Source: Gemmatimonadota bacterium | GTDB lineage: Bacteria; Gemmatimonadota; Gemmatimonadetes; Longimicrobiales; Gaopeijiaceae | DNA: 37,042 bases | Reading direction: 5' to 3' | Assembly (NCBI GenBank): GCA_028874905.1 | Contig: JAPPGZ010000098.1 | Location: forward strand, 1-37,042 | Shown: in pieces, positions 1-8,053 of the stretch | Layout: each line of letters begins with the position of its first letter | Position numbering within the stretch: the first letter of the stretch is position 1 | Translations under genes and position numbers: made by a program | Notes under the pieces: model-generated | What the model was told of the DNA's origin: nothing | The model's database searches: none | What the model saw: only the letters and a program-made list of their open reading frames with translations

Positions 1-559
1 TGCCGTACATGGCCATGCGCGCCAGCGGCATGTAGTTCTCCCAGCAGATCAGCCCCCCGACCCGCGCGAACGGGGTGTCGAGTACGGGCAGCGTGCTCCC
101 GTCGCCCTCTCCCCAGATGAGGCGCTCCGCGGCCGTGGGTTTGAGCTTGCGGTGCAAGCCGGCGACGGTCCCGTCGGGCGCGAAGTAGAGGAGAGTGCAG
201 AAGAGCGTATCCGGCGAATGCAAGGCGCCCTTCTCGATCACGCCCACGGCCAGATGGACTTCCGCCGCTCTTGCGGCCCGGCCCATCCTCTCCGTCTCGG
301 GGCCCGGGATCGTGACTGCTCCATCGTGGTAGCGCGCAAAGGTTCGCCGGCCAGCCGGTTTGCGGCCTCCGACCGACGTCCCGAAGGCAAGACCCCAGGG
401 GTAGCCACCGACAAAGGCCTCGGGGAAGAGCACCAGTTCGGCGCCCTTCGCCGCGGCGTCGGCGGTCGCAGCGCACACGCGCTCGATGGCAGCCGCCGTG
501 TCGAATGGGTAGCCGCGCGGTTGGACGGCGGCTACGCGGACGCGATCTCTCCGGGGCAT
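1..559 (-). CDS. Nitrilase / carbon-nitrogen hydrolase, 3' end cut off by window
   Basis: The visible 186 residues are the N-terminal half of a nitrilase-superfamily enzyme, which hydrolyses a nitrile or amide C-N bond through a Cys-Glu-Lys triad. All three catalytic residues can be seen: E47 in FPEAFVGGYPWG, K138 in HRKLKPT, and C172 in ICWENYMPL. Their spacing and the GGYPWG and CWENYMPL wording match true nitrilases better than the amidase branches. The ATG at 557-559 is chosen because AGGAG lies five bases before it. There is no signal peptide, so the protein is cytoplasmic. Nitrilases usually run 300-350 residues, so roughly the last 130-160 lie outside the window. It is divergent from the M20 hydrolase. 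The substrate cannot be read from the sequence. Confidence 0.93.
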   Translation of the reverse strand, partial: MPRRDRVRVAAVQPRGYPFDTAAAIERVCAATADAAAKGAELVLFPEAFVGGYPWGLAFGTSVGGRKPAGRRTFARYHDGAVTIPGPETERMGRAARAAEVHLAVGVIEKGALHSPDTLFCTLLYFAPDGTVAGLHRKLKPTAAERLIWGEGDGSTLPVLDTPFARVGGLICWENYMPLARMAMYG

Positions 560-635
560 TCGATCTCCTGTATGGCCTCGTGTCCTGGTGGTGCACGGGA
601 AAATCGTGATTCCCCTGCGTCGTGTACACCCTGCA

Positions 636-665
636 GGGCGCTCGCGACCTTCGCGACGAGCGCCC
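636..665. other. GC-rich inverted repeat in the nitrilase/M20 intergenic region
   Basis: GGGCGCTCG (636-644) and CGAGCGCCC (657-665) form a perfect 9-bp stem with a 12-base loop. It lies in the 189-bp divergent gap, 84 bp before the M20 start. No T-run follows on either strand, so it is not a standard terminator. It could be a leader hairpin or an operator. I saw no convincing -35/-10 pair in the same gap. Confidence 0.35.
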
Positions 666-748
666 CAGCGTCGTGTTCCCTATGTTCCAACCCTGCGTTT
701 TCGTCTCCCGACGTCCGCATCACCGCCGACCCACGATTCGAGGCACCC

Positions 749-2197
749 ATGAGTACGCGCTTCACCACTGCCCTGCTGTCGACCGTCGTCCTTGCTCTCC
801 CTGTTCACGTGACCGCCCAGACCGGCCACGAATCCGTGATTGCGCATGTGGAGGCCCACGCGGACACCTACAGCACGGTTGCCCAGCAGATCTGGGACCT
901 CGCGGAGGTCGGCTACCAGGAGGTCGAGAGCTCGGCGCTGCTGCAGGAGCAGCTTGTCAGCGCCGGATTCGAGATCGAGGCCGGGGTCGCGGGCATGCCG
1001 ACCGGGTTCGTGGCGAGCTGGGGCGAAGGGACGCCGGTGATCGGGGTCCTGGCCGAGTTCGACGCGCTGCCCGGGATCACCCAGTCGCGCAGCCCCTACC
1101 CCGATCCGGTCTTCTCGATGCGGGCCGGGCACGCGTGCGGGCACCACCTCTTCGGTGCCGGGTCGGTGGCGGCCGCGCTGGCGGTCAAGGATTGGCTGGC
1201 CTCATCCGGGACGCCGGGCACGATCCGGCTCTACGGCACACCCGCCGAGGAGGGCGGCGCGGGCAAGGTCTACATGGTGCGGGGCGGCCTCTTCGCCGAC
1301 GTGGACGCGGTGCTGCACTGGCATCCGTCCAGCGCGAACGACGCCAGCCCATCCACGTCGCTGGCCAACAAGTCGGCCAAGTTCCGCTTCCGGGGCATCT
1401 CGGCGCACGCGGCGGGCGCTCCCGAACAGGGCCGCTCGGCGCTGGACGGGGTGGAGGCGATGAACCACATGGTCAACCTGATGCGCGAGCACGTCCCGCA
1501 GGAGACACGCATCCACTACGTGATCACCGCCGGCGGATCGGCACCGAACGTCGTCCCGAACTTCGCCGAGGTCTACTACTACGTGCGGAACCCGGACGTC
1601 GAGGCGGCGCGCTCGATCTTCGACCGGGTGGTGCTGGCGGCGGAGGGTGCGGCCCTGGGTACCGGCACCGAGATGGAGTTCGAGGTGATCCACGGCCTTT
1701 ACGCGATGCTCGTCAACGACGCCCTGCAGCGCCGGGCTCAGACCAACCTGGAAAAGGTGGGCGGGGTGACGTACGACGACGAGGAGCGCGCGTTCGCGGA
1801 ACAGATCCAGGCGACCTTGAACAATCGGCCGCCCATCGAGAGCGCGGCAGGGGTGCTGCGCTACGCGCCGCGGCAGGGCGGCGGCTCGACCGACGTGGCC
1901 GACGTGAGCTGGGTCGTCCCCACGGTGGGGATCGGCACGGCGACCTGGGTGCCCGGCACGCCCGCGCACTCCTGGCAGGCCATCGCGGCGGGCGGCACCT
2001 CGATCGGGAACAAGGGGATGATCGTCGCGGCCAAGACGCTCGCGATGACTGCGGTGGACCTCTTCACCGATGCGGAACTGCTGAAGGCGGCCAAGGCCGA
2101 ATACCGGGAACGGGTGGGGCCCGACTTCCGCTACGTGTCGCTTGTGGGCGACCGGGATCCGCCGCTCGACTACCGGAAGCCGGCCGGAGGATCCTGA
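749..2197 (+). CDS. Exported M20-family amidohydrolase, AbgB-like
   Basis: The product is a 482-residue zinc-dependent M20 peptidase/amidohydrolase. It resembles AbgB, the p-aminobenzoyl-glutamate hydrolase subunit of about the same length, and the aminoacylase/IAA-amino-acid hydrolase group. Motifs in order are GVLAEFDALPG, the metal-binding HACGHHLFGAG, PAEEGGAGK with the catalytic and metal-binding glutamates, the dimerisation-domain stretch around ISAHAAGAPEQGRSALDG, and a C-terminal PGTPAHSWQ. The first roughly 23 residues (MSTRFTTALLS through a VTAQ cleavage site) are a Sec signal peptide, so the enzyme should act in the periplasm, unlike cytoplasmic AbgB. This ATG is chosen because the signal peptide starts there and GAGG precedes it. 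An open frame continues upstream but reads as non-coding Arg/Pro/Ser-rich sequence. Substrate is unknown; an N-acyl or dipeptide-like amide is likely. Confidence 0.9.
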   Translation: MSTRFTTALLSTVVLALPVHVTAQTGHESVIAHVEAHADTYSTVAQQIWDLAEVGYQEVESSALLQEQLVSAGFEIEAGVAGMPTGFVASWGEGTPVIGVLAEFDALPGITQSRSPYPDPVFSMRAGHACGHHLFGAGSVAAALAVKDWLASSGTPGTIRLYGTPAEEGGAGKVYMVRGGLFADVDAVLHWHPSSANDASPSTSLANKSAKFRFRGISAHAAGAPEQGRSALDGVEAMNHMVNLMREHVPQETRIHYVITAGGSAPNVVPNFAEVYYYVRNPDVEAARSIFDRVVLAAEGAALGTGTEMEFEVIHGLYAMLVNDALQRRAQTNLEKVGGVTYDDEERAFAEQIQATLNNRPPIESAAGVLRYAPRQGGGSTDVADVSWVVPTVGIGTATWVPGTPAHSWQAIAAGGTSIGNKGMIVAAKTLAMTAVDLFTDAELLKAAKAEYRERVGPDFRYVSLVGDRDPPLDYRKPAGGS

Positions 2198-2248
2198 CGG
2201 GCAGGCCGGCGGCGGCGTGTCACCCGCCCGAAGCGGCGATCCTGGCGG

Positions 2249-4774
2249 CTACCCGCACTCCGAGAAGCCGCACACGTAGCAGCGCTTGCACCCCTCTTCA
2301 AACGCCAGCTGCCCTGCCCCGCACTCCGGACACGCCCCCAGCGTCGTCGCGGTGTGGTCCACGAACGGGCTATGGCCCGGCTGCGCCGCCGGCCCGCCCC
2401 CTCCGGGAACCGCTGGAACCGGCACGTTGATGGGCAGTTCCGCCTGCACGCCCTGCTTCTCCGACATGTACCGCTCCAGCGCCTGGGCAATCGCGTCGGG
2501 AGCCGACAGCACCTTCTGGGGACCTACGCCCACCGCGCGGTCGCACGAGATCCCCCGCAACTGGTCACGCACAGCCGTCAGGGGTATGCCGGACCGGAGC
2601 GAAAGCGATATCAGCCGTCCGATGGCCTCCGAGTCGGCCATCGCCGCACCGCCAGCCTTGCCCAGGGTGCAGAAGACCTCGAACGGCTTGCCGTTGTCGT
2701 CCTCGTTGATGGTGACGTACAGGTCGCCCAGCGGAGAATCCATCTTCATCGTGCGTCCGCTCAGCATCGACGGACGCTTGCGCTTGTGGCGCGAAGCCGC
2801 GGCATTCCGATCGTGTTCCTCCAGCTCCAGGCGGATGCTGTCCAACTCGCCTTCGAGTTCGTGCGTCCTGGCCCTGGAGTCGGCAAGCTGTCCGCGCAGC
2901 TCCTCCATTTCGCCCGACGTCGCGGCACCCTCTTCCTGGCCGGTCTTGCCGGTGGACAGGACCTGCATCGGCCGCGATCCGTCACGGTACACGGTCACAC
3001 CCTTGCACCCCATCTCGAAAGCCATCTCGTAGATCTTGCGGACGTCGTCCCTGGTAGCTTCGAAGGCGAAATTCGTCGTCTTGGAGATGGCCGAATCCAC
3101 ATGGGCCTGGAAGGCCGCCTGCATGCGGACATGCCACTCGGGTGTAATGTCGTGGGCGGTACGGAAGACTTGCTGGACCTCCTCCGGGACCTCGTCGAAA
3201 TGGATGTGACCCTGCTCGGCGATTCTCTCCATGAGTTCGGGCGTGTACCAGCCCTCCGCCCTGGCGCGCGCGATGAAGTCCTCGTTGACGTCGGGCATCA
3301 TCACCCCAGCCTGGTTGCGCATGAAGGCCACGGCGAACAGGGGTTCGATGCCTCCGCTGCATCCCGCGATGATCGATATGGTCCCGGTCGGGGCAACCGT
3401 CGTCAGGTTGCAGTTCCGCAACCTCCTGTGCGCGCGAATGCGATTGCCGGCCGCGTCGCGCACGCACGTGTTGTCGGGACCCCAGATCGAGTCCTGCCAG
3501 GCCGGGAAGACGCCGCGGGTTTCGGCGAGGCGCTCCGACACGACCCTCGATTCCTCCTCGATGAAAGCCATGACGGTGCGCGCCAGCGCGACGCCCTCGT
3601 CCGAGTCGTACCTGACGCCGAGACGAACGAGCAGGTCGGCCCACCCCATGATCCCCAGGCCGATGCGCCGGATCTGGTGTGCGAGATCCGTGATGTCCTC
3701 GAGCGGATAGCGATTCGCGTCGATCACGTTGTCGAGGAAATGGACGGAAAGGTGTACGACGCGGCGAAACGCGTCCCAGTCGATTCCGTCCTCCGGGCGT
3801 TCGAAGTCCCCTTCGCGGACAAAGCAGCCGACGTTGATGCTGCCCAGGTTGCAGACGTCGTAGGGCAGAAGCGGCTGTTCGCCACACGGGTTGGTGGCCT
3901 CGTAGCAGCCCAGCCTCGGCACCGGGTTGTGTTCGTTGGCGCGGTCGATGAAGAAGACGCCCGGCTCGCCGGTCTTCCACGCCCCCTCGACGATCATGTC
4001 GAAGACGTCACGAGCCTTCTCGCGCCCGACCACCTCGCCTGAACGGGGACTTGCCAGATCGTACTCCGCGTCGTTGGCGACCGCTTGCATGAACGCGTCG
4101 GTGATCGCGACCGAAATGTTGAAGTTGGTGATCTGCGAGGTGTCGTTCTTGCAGCGGATGAATTCGCGGATATCGGGATGGTCCACGCGGAGAATCCCCA
4201 TGTTCGCGCCGCGGCGAGTGCCGCCCTGTTTCACGACCTCGGTCGAAGCGTCGTACAGGCGCATGAAGGACACCGGGCCCGACGCCACGCCCATCGTGGA
4301 GCGCACAGTGTCGCCCTCGGGACGCAGGCGCGAGAACGAAAAGCCCGTACCGCCGCCGGACTGGTGTACCAGAGCCATCGCGCGCAGGGTATCGTAGATC
4401 CCGCTGCGATCGTTCGACAGGGCGTCCTCGACCGGCAGCACGAAGCACGCGGAGAGCTGACCCAGCGGACGTCCCGCGTTCATCAGCGTCGGCGAATTGG
4501 GCTCGAATTTCCCGCTCGTCATCAACTCGTAGAAGCTGCGTGCGACCTCCTCCACCGCGGCATCCGAGACTCCGTGTTTCTTGTCCTCCTCCGCAATGAC
4601 CCGGGCGATGCGCCAGAACATGGTCTCCGGCTCTTCGGTGGGATTGCCGGCCTCGTCCTTCTTCAGGTACCGGCGCGCAAGAACGATGCGGGCATTCTCT
4701 GAAAGGCCGGCGGCGGCCAGATCATGCGGAACCTGATCGTCAAACAGACGCGGAGCCGGAGATGGCGGAGTCAT
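2249..4774 (-). CDS. nrdJ: Adenosylcobalamin-dependent (class II) ribonucleoside-diphosphate reductase
   Basis: This 841-residue enzyme makes deoxyribonucleotides using adenosylcobalamin as radical source, so it needs no oxygen and no NrdB subunit. The active-site NPCGE motif places the thiyl-radical cysteine near residue 297. The probable redox pair is C110 (LSACF) and C308 (YDVCNLG); the +11 spacing from radical cysteine to C308 is that of Thermotoga-type NrdJ. PTGTISIIAGCSGGIEP lies near 463-480. The last 27 residues hold two CxxC pairs (CPEC, CKRC) and a closing C-G-F-S-E-C-G, a zinc-ribbon-like tail likely carrying the shuttle cysteines. No N-terminal ATP cone is seen. Residues about 620-656 are a charged heptad-like segment that looks like a coiled coil, followed by a basic KRKR patch. 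Upstream lie two NrdR-like boxes and a candidate promoter. Confidence 0.97.
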   Translation of the reverse strand: MTPPSPAPRLFDDQVPHDLAAAGLSENARIVLARRYLKKDEAGNPTEEPETMFWRIARVIAEEDKKHGVSDAAVEEVARSFYELMTSGKFEPNSPTLMNAGRPLGQLSACFVLPVEDALSNDRSGIYDTLRAMALVHQSGGGTGFSFSRLRPEGDTVRSTMGVASGPVSFMRLYDASTEVVKQGGTRRGANMGILRVDHPDIREFIRCKNDTSQITNFNISVAITDAFMQAVANDAEYDLASPRSGEVVGREKARDVFDMIVEGAWKTGEPGVFFIDRANEHNPVPRLGCYEATNPCGEQPLLPYDVCNLGSINVGCFVREGDFERPEDGIDWDAFRRVVHLSVHFLDNVIDANRYPLEDITDLAHQIRRIGLGIMGWADLLVRLGVRYDSDEGVALARTVMAFIEEESRVVSERLAETRGVFPAWQDSIWGPDNTCVRDAAGNRIRAHRRLRNCNLTTVAPTGTISIIAGCSGGIEPLFAVAFMRNQAGVMMPDVNEDFIARARAEGWYTPELMERIAEQGHIHFDEVPEEVQQVFRTAHDITPEWHVRMQAAFQAHVDSAISKTTNFAFEATRDDVRKIYEMAFEMGCKGVTVYRDGSRPMQVLSTGKTGQEEGAATSGEMEELRGQLADSRARTHELEGELDSIRLELEEHDRNAAASRHKRKRPSMLSGRTMKMDSPLGDLYVTINEDDNGKPFEVFCTLGKAGGAAMADSEAIGRLISLSLRSGIPLTAVRDQLRGISCDRAVGVGPQKVLSAPDAIAQALERYMSEKQGVQAELPINVPVPAVPGGGGPAAQPGHSPFVDHTATTLGACPECGAGQLAFEEGCKRCYVCGFSECG

Positions 4775-4824
4775 CGGGGCGCCAATCCTTTTCTTGGAGT
4801 GTCAGGCGGACAGCGTGAGGAGAT

Positions 4825-4840
4825 GCACCAGATGTTGTGG
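4825..4840 (-). promoter_or_regulatory. NrdR-like box, proximal to nrdJ
   Basis: GCACCAGATGTTGTGG matches the 16-bp NrdR-box palindrome (core CAC-A-AT-T-GTG) at most informative positions. It lies 51-66 bp upstream of the nrdJ ATG, just downstream of the candidate -10. NrdR is the ATP/dATP-sensing repressor of ribonucleotide reductase genes. Its own gene is not in the window. Confidence 0.68.
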
Positions 4841-4847
4841 GGCCTGT

Positions 4848-4876
4848 AACTTAAGACCACAATCACTTGTGGTCAA
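4848..4876 (-). promoter_or_regulatory. Candidate sigma70-type promoter of nrdJ
   Basis: On the minus strand, TTGACC (4876-4871) is followed after exactly 17 bases by TAAGTT (4853-4848). The -35 is close to consensus and the -10 weak (3 of 6, with the important T1, A2 and T6). The distal NrdR-like box sits inside this promoter and the proximal one just past it, a sensible repressor arrangement. The predicted leader is about 65 bases. Confidence 0.5.
4857..4872 (-). promoter_or_regulatory. NrdR-like box, distal to nrdJ
   Basis: CCACAATCACTTGTGG is a near-perfect palindrome, and flanking bases extend it to GACCACAA-TCAC-TTGTGGTC. It fits the NrdR consensus except for the central AT. Its start is 32 bp from the proximal box, three helical turns, the phasing commonly seen for paired NrdR boxes. 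Confidence 0.7.
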
Positions 4877-4935
4877 GTATGAAAGCCCCAGAAGCGAGTG
4901 CAGGGGAACGCTGGCGGCAATCATCGGACACGACG

Positions 4936-7900
4936 CTAGAACGGATTCCCCACGCGCAGGTAGAAGACGGGATCGTTTTCGAATCTCAGCGGCAGACCGA
5001 CTCCGGCGCGAATCGTCGTTCCCGGCAGGTACAGAGCTCCTACGATCACCGACAACTCCGCACCCATGCTTGCGAGCATCGTCAGGCGGGGATTGTCGTA
5101 GCCCGCCCGGTCGAGGGTCGGCCCCCAGGCATTCCCCGCGTCCGCAAAGATCGAACCGTGAATCCGGTCGAAGAAGAGCGGGAATGCGCCGAGTCCCCGG
5201 TCGATCACGGCAAGCGGAAAGCGGTATTCCACGCTCCCCGTCCAGGCGAAGCGTCCGGACCGGTAGTTGCTGCGATAGCCCCGGACGGGGAAGAGCCGCG
5301 GCGATCCGCCGAAGAGCCCCAGGCCGGTCACGGATTCCACCGACCCCTCCGCCCCGCCTGCATCGAAATGGAACTGGTTGGCCCCGGGTCCGGCGGCCGC
5401 GCCGGCGGAAAACCGCAACCCGAGGATGTGATTGGCGAACCCGAGACGCCCCAGCGCCTTGTACGCGGACAACTCGCCACTGAGTTCCCCGTACCCGCGG
5501 TCCGCGCCGATGACGCCGCGTTCCCCGGGGTCCACGCCGCGCTGGCGGCGCATCCTGGCGGTGACGAAACCGCGCAGCCCGTCTTCGCGCGAGAACGACA
5601 TCGCGCGGCGCTGCGTGTTCGCCGCCGAGAGCGTGGCGCTGAGTTCCGTGTAGCTCGTGCGCGGCGACGGATTGGTCAGGGTCGGTCCCTCGTTGCCCTC
5701 GGGATCCTGCAGCGACAGCTCTTCGCGCACGACTCCACCCCTGACGTAGAGGGCGGTACTCGTGCGATAGCGCCGTCTCAGGAAGGAGGTGGAAAGGAAA
5801 GCCCGCCGTTCCCTTTCGATCAGGAAGAACTCCTGCGTCGAGTCGTCCGGGAACCGAACGGCGAGCGTTCTCGAGGAGGCGTCGTGGCTCTGCGACAGGG
5901 ACAACCCGAGAGTCGGGTTTCCGAAGCCGTTGTAGTTGTATGAGAACCCGCCGCCAAACCGTCTGTCGTTCAGACCGATGCGCCCTGCGATCGAGTAGCT
6001 GTGCCTCCCGACGAGGTCTCTCCCCGCCAGCCGCATGCCGACCGCCTGGTCGAACACCTCGCGCCGGACACCGCTCTGGTCGGTCCCTTCCTCCGGAAGC
6101 GTATAGAGGGGGAGCCAGTAGCGCGGCAACAACGTGGAAACGGCCTGATAGCTCCGCTCGCCGGCAGGACGGCCGGTGCCCTCGTCCGGTCCTGATGCCG
6201 TTGTGGACGCCTCGGCCACCGTGGGTCCGGGCCCACCGGTCTCGTTGCTGGGAGGCTCCGCAGCAAAGCGGGGGCTCGTCATCTGGGGCTCGAACCAGTC
6301 TCCGGGCGCGTATGGGATCCGCTCGATGTGCCAGCCGTCGGCGTGGTACGAAGAGAAGTGGATCCATCGCGAGGCCGGGTCCACCGACGGATGCGACGCG
6401 CCGCCGAGGATGTTGGTGACCTGGCGGATCGTCGGGGGGAAGTCCTCCTGCAGTTCAGCCGCGAAGAGATTCGGGATCCCCGTGCGGTCGGAGGACCAGA
6501 TGACGGTGGAGCCGTCGGGGGCCCAGAACGGGGTCGTGTCGATGGCGCGGTCCCGGGTGACCTCGACGGTCACCGCACCGCTCCCGTCCAGGACGACGAT
6601 GTCCATGAACGCCGGCGCGACCCAGCGAGCCGCCACTATCCGGTCGCCCGCCGGCGACCAGCGCGGGAAAGCCCAGTGACGGGCGGCCTGCGGGTCCGTC
6701 AGGGGCGTGACTTCTCCGGTGGCAAGATCCACAATCACAAGGTTGTTGGTGCCTCCACCCTCCTGCACCGCTACGGCCCGCGTTCCGTCGGGCGACACGT
6801 CCGCGTAGGTCACGCGCCGGCCCCGCGTGAGCCGCTCCACGGTCCCGTCCGGCGCCGCGCGATAGAGATCGCTTGTCAGCCGGTAGGGGTCGTTGAAGTC
6901 GAGCTGGCTGAACAGAAGCCCCCCGTCGGGCATCCATGAAAGAGTGCCTCCAACACCGTTGACCCGCGTCAGACGGCGGGCATTCGATCCATCGGGCGCC
7001 GAGACGCGGATCTGGGTCGCGTCGACGCCGTCCGAGCGAACGACGGCTAGCCGCTCGCCGTCGGGAGAGACCATGGCCTGCTCGGCCACTCGTCCCCCGC
7101 CCCGCACCGTCTCTCCCTCGGTTATCGGCGCCGATGCCGCAAGCGCCTCCGCCTCCGCGACATAGGCTTCGGTCGTGTAATCCTTCCACGCCTCCCAGCT
7201 GTCGGAGATTGACGTACCGAAGGCGTCACGGGCCGCCGAGTTGAGCCGGAACGGGACCCACAGCCCAGCCACCGCGCGCGCGAAGTCACCCATGGACTGT
7301 TCGCCGTAGGCCTCGGCCATATGCGCCAGGTACCGTGATCCATACACGTAGGGACGGTGTCCCGCGGGCCAGACGGGCGAATCCCCCGACACCTGGTCCA
7401 CCGTCCCCAGCGATCCCTCCAGGGCAGTCGCCCTCATCACCATCTCCTGCCAGGTGCCCTTGACCCGTCCCGCCCCGGTGAGCTGCGACTCGAAATAGGT
7501 TGCGAGCCCCTCGGTCAACCAGGTGGGCGTCGCACCCGACGGGAAGACAGGCCAGACGGCGGGCATCCGTCCAAACACCTTCCGGACAACGCGGCCGACG
7601 GCGCCCGTCATGTCCAGATGGAAGGTGTGCACAAGTTCGTGGGTGATGACCAGTTCGAGCCAGTCGTCGAAGTAGGAGATGCTGCCGCCATCCGTGGGCG
7701 GGCGGGCAAAGATCGTAACGCGGTTGTACGGGTTGGGAGATGCGAAGCCGTTGGCGATGTCCGCGTGATCGGTCAGGAGCAGCTGGACCGGGACCGACGG
7801 GGTGTCCACGAAACGGTTCGCCAGCATGGTGTACGCCCGTTCGGCCACGGTTGCCGCGCGCATGGCCAGGTCGCCCAGCCGAGCCGGGTATGTGACGACA

Positions 7901-8043
7901 AAATGCTCGGTCGGGAATTGGCGCCAATCCTCGTTGGGCGGGGTGGTCTGGGCGCGTAGCGACTCAGTGGGGACGAAACAGAGGACGGCGAGCGCCGCAA
8001 CGGTCGGCGGGAGGCACCACCGGCTGCCGGTTGGTCTGGTCAT
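4936..8043 (-). CDS. Exported peptidase MA/M1-like + TolB propeller + outer-membrane barrel fusion
   Basis: This 1035-residue protein combines three modules. After a signal peptide (about 1-31, ending LRAQ) comes a gluzincin-type zinc peptidase domain with H135-E136-L-V-H139 and, 39 residues on, E178 in WLTEGLATYFES, the expected zinc ligands. Residues about 310-620 carry TolB/WD40-like propeller repeats (SPDGERLAVV, SPDGTRAVAV, APDGSTVIWSSDR). After a Gly/Thr/Pro linker, about 690-1035 has alternating beta-strand pattern and ends in a terminal phenylalanine (YLRVGNPF), as in outer-membrane barrels of the Omp85/BamA-like C-terminal type. It probably sits in the outer membrane with peptidase and propeller in the periplasm or outside. 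It lies ten bases after the glycosyltransferase gene and likely shares its transcript. The substrate is unknown. Confidence 0.85.
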   Translation of the reverse strand: MTRPTGSRWCLPPTVAALAVLCFVPTESLRAQTTPPNEDWRQFPTEHFVVTYPARLGDLAMRAATVAERAYTMLANRFVDTPSVPVQLLLTDHADIANGFASPNPYNRVTIFARPPTDGGSISYFDDWLELVITHELVHTFHLDMTGAVGRVVRKVFGRMPAVWPVFPSGATPTWLTEGLATYFESQLTGAGRVKGTWQEMVMRATALEGSLGTVDQVSGDSPVWPAGHRPYVYGSRYLAHMAEAYGEQSMGDFARAVAGLWVPFRLNSAARDAFGTSISDSWEAWKDYTTEAYVAEAEALAASAPITEGETVRGGGRVAEQAMVSPDGERLAVVRSDGVDATQIRVSAPDGSNARRLTRVNGVGGTLSWMPDGGLLFSQLDFNDPYRLTSDLYRAAPDGTVERLTRGRRVTYADVSPDGTRAVAVQEGGGTNNLVIVDLATGEVTPLTDPQAARHWAFPRWSPAGDRIVAARWVAPAFMDIVVLDGSGAVTVEVTRDRAIDTTPFWAPDGSTVIWSSDRTGIPNLFAAELQEDFPPTIRQVTNILGGASHPSVDPASRWIHFSSYHADGWHIERIPYAPGDWFEPQMTSPRFAAEPPSNETGGPGPTVAEASTTASGPDEGTGRPAGERSYQAVSTLLPRYWLPLYTLPEEGTDQSGVRREVFDQAVGMRLAGRDLVGRHSYSIAGRIGLNDRRFGGGFSYNYNGFGNPTLGLSLSQSHDASSRTLAVRFPDDSTQEFFLIERERRAFLSTSFLRRRYRTSTALYVRGGVVREELSLQDPEGNEGPTLTNPSPRTSYTELSATLSAANTQRRAMSFSREDGLRGFVTARMRRQRGVDPGERGVIGADRGYGELSGELSAYKALGRLGFANHILGLRFSAGAAAGPGANQFHFDAGGAEGSVESVTGLGLFGGSPRLFPVRGYRSNYRSGRFAWTGSVEYRFPLAVIDRGLGAFPLFFDRIHGSIFADAGNAWGPTLDRAGYDNPRLTMLASMGAELSVIVGALYLPGTTIRAGVGLPLRFENDPVFYLRVGNPF

Positions 8044-8053
8044 CTTCGCGGGT

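Noticed and set aside
622..2430. 602-codon plus-strand frame overlapping the M20 hydrolase
   Set aside because: Arg/Gly/Pro-rich out-of-frame shadow of the M20 gene.
2354..4042. Long open frame (562 codons) antisense to nrdJ
   Set aside because: His/Arg/Val/Asp-rich translation with no domain; a GC-driven shadow of nrdJ.
4775..4935. Cobalamin riboswitch upstream of the B12-dependent reductase
   Set aside because: The gap is 161 bp and mostly taken up by the promoter and the two palindromes. I could not find B12-box-like sequence or the needed leader length; repression through NrdR-like boxes explains the region better.
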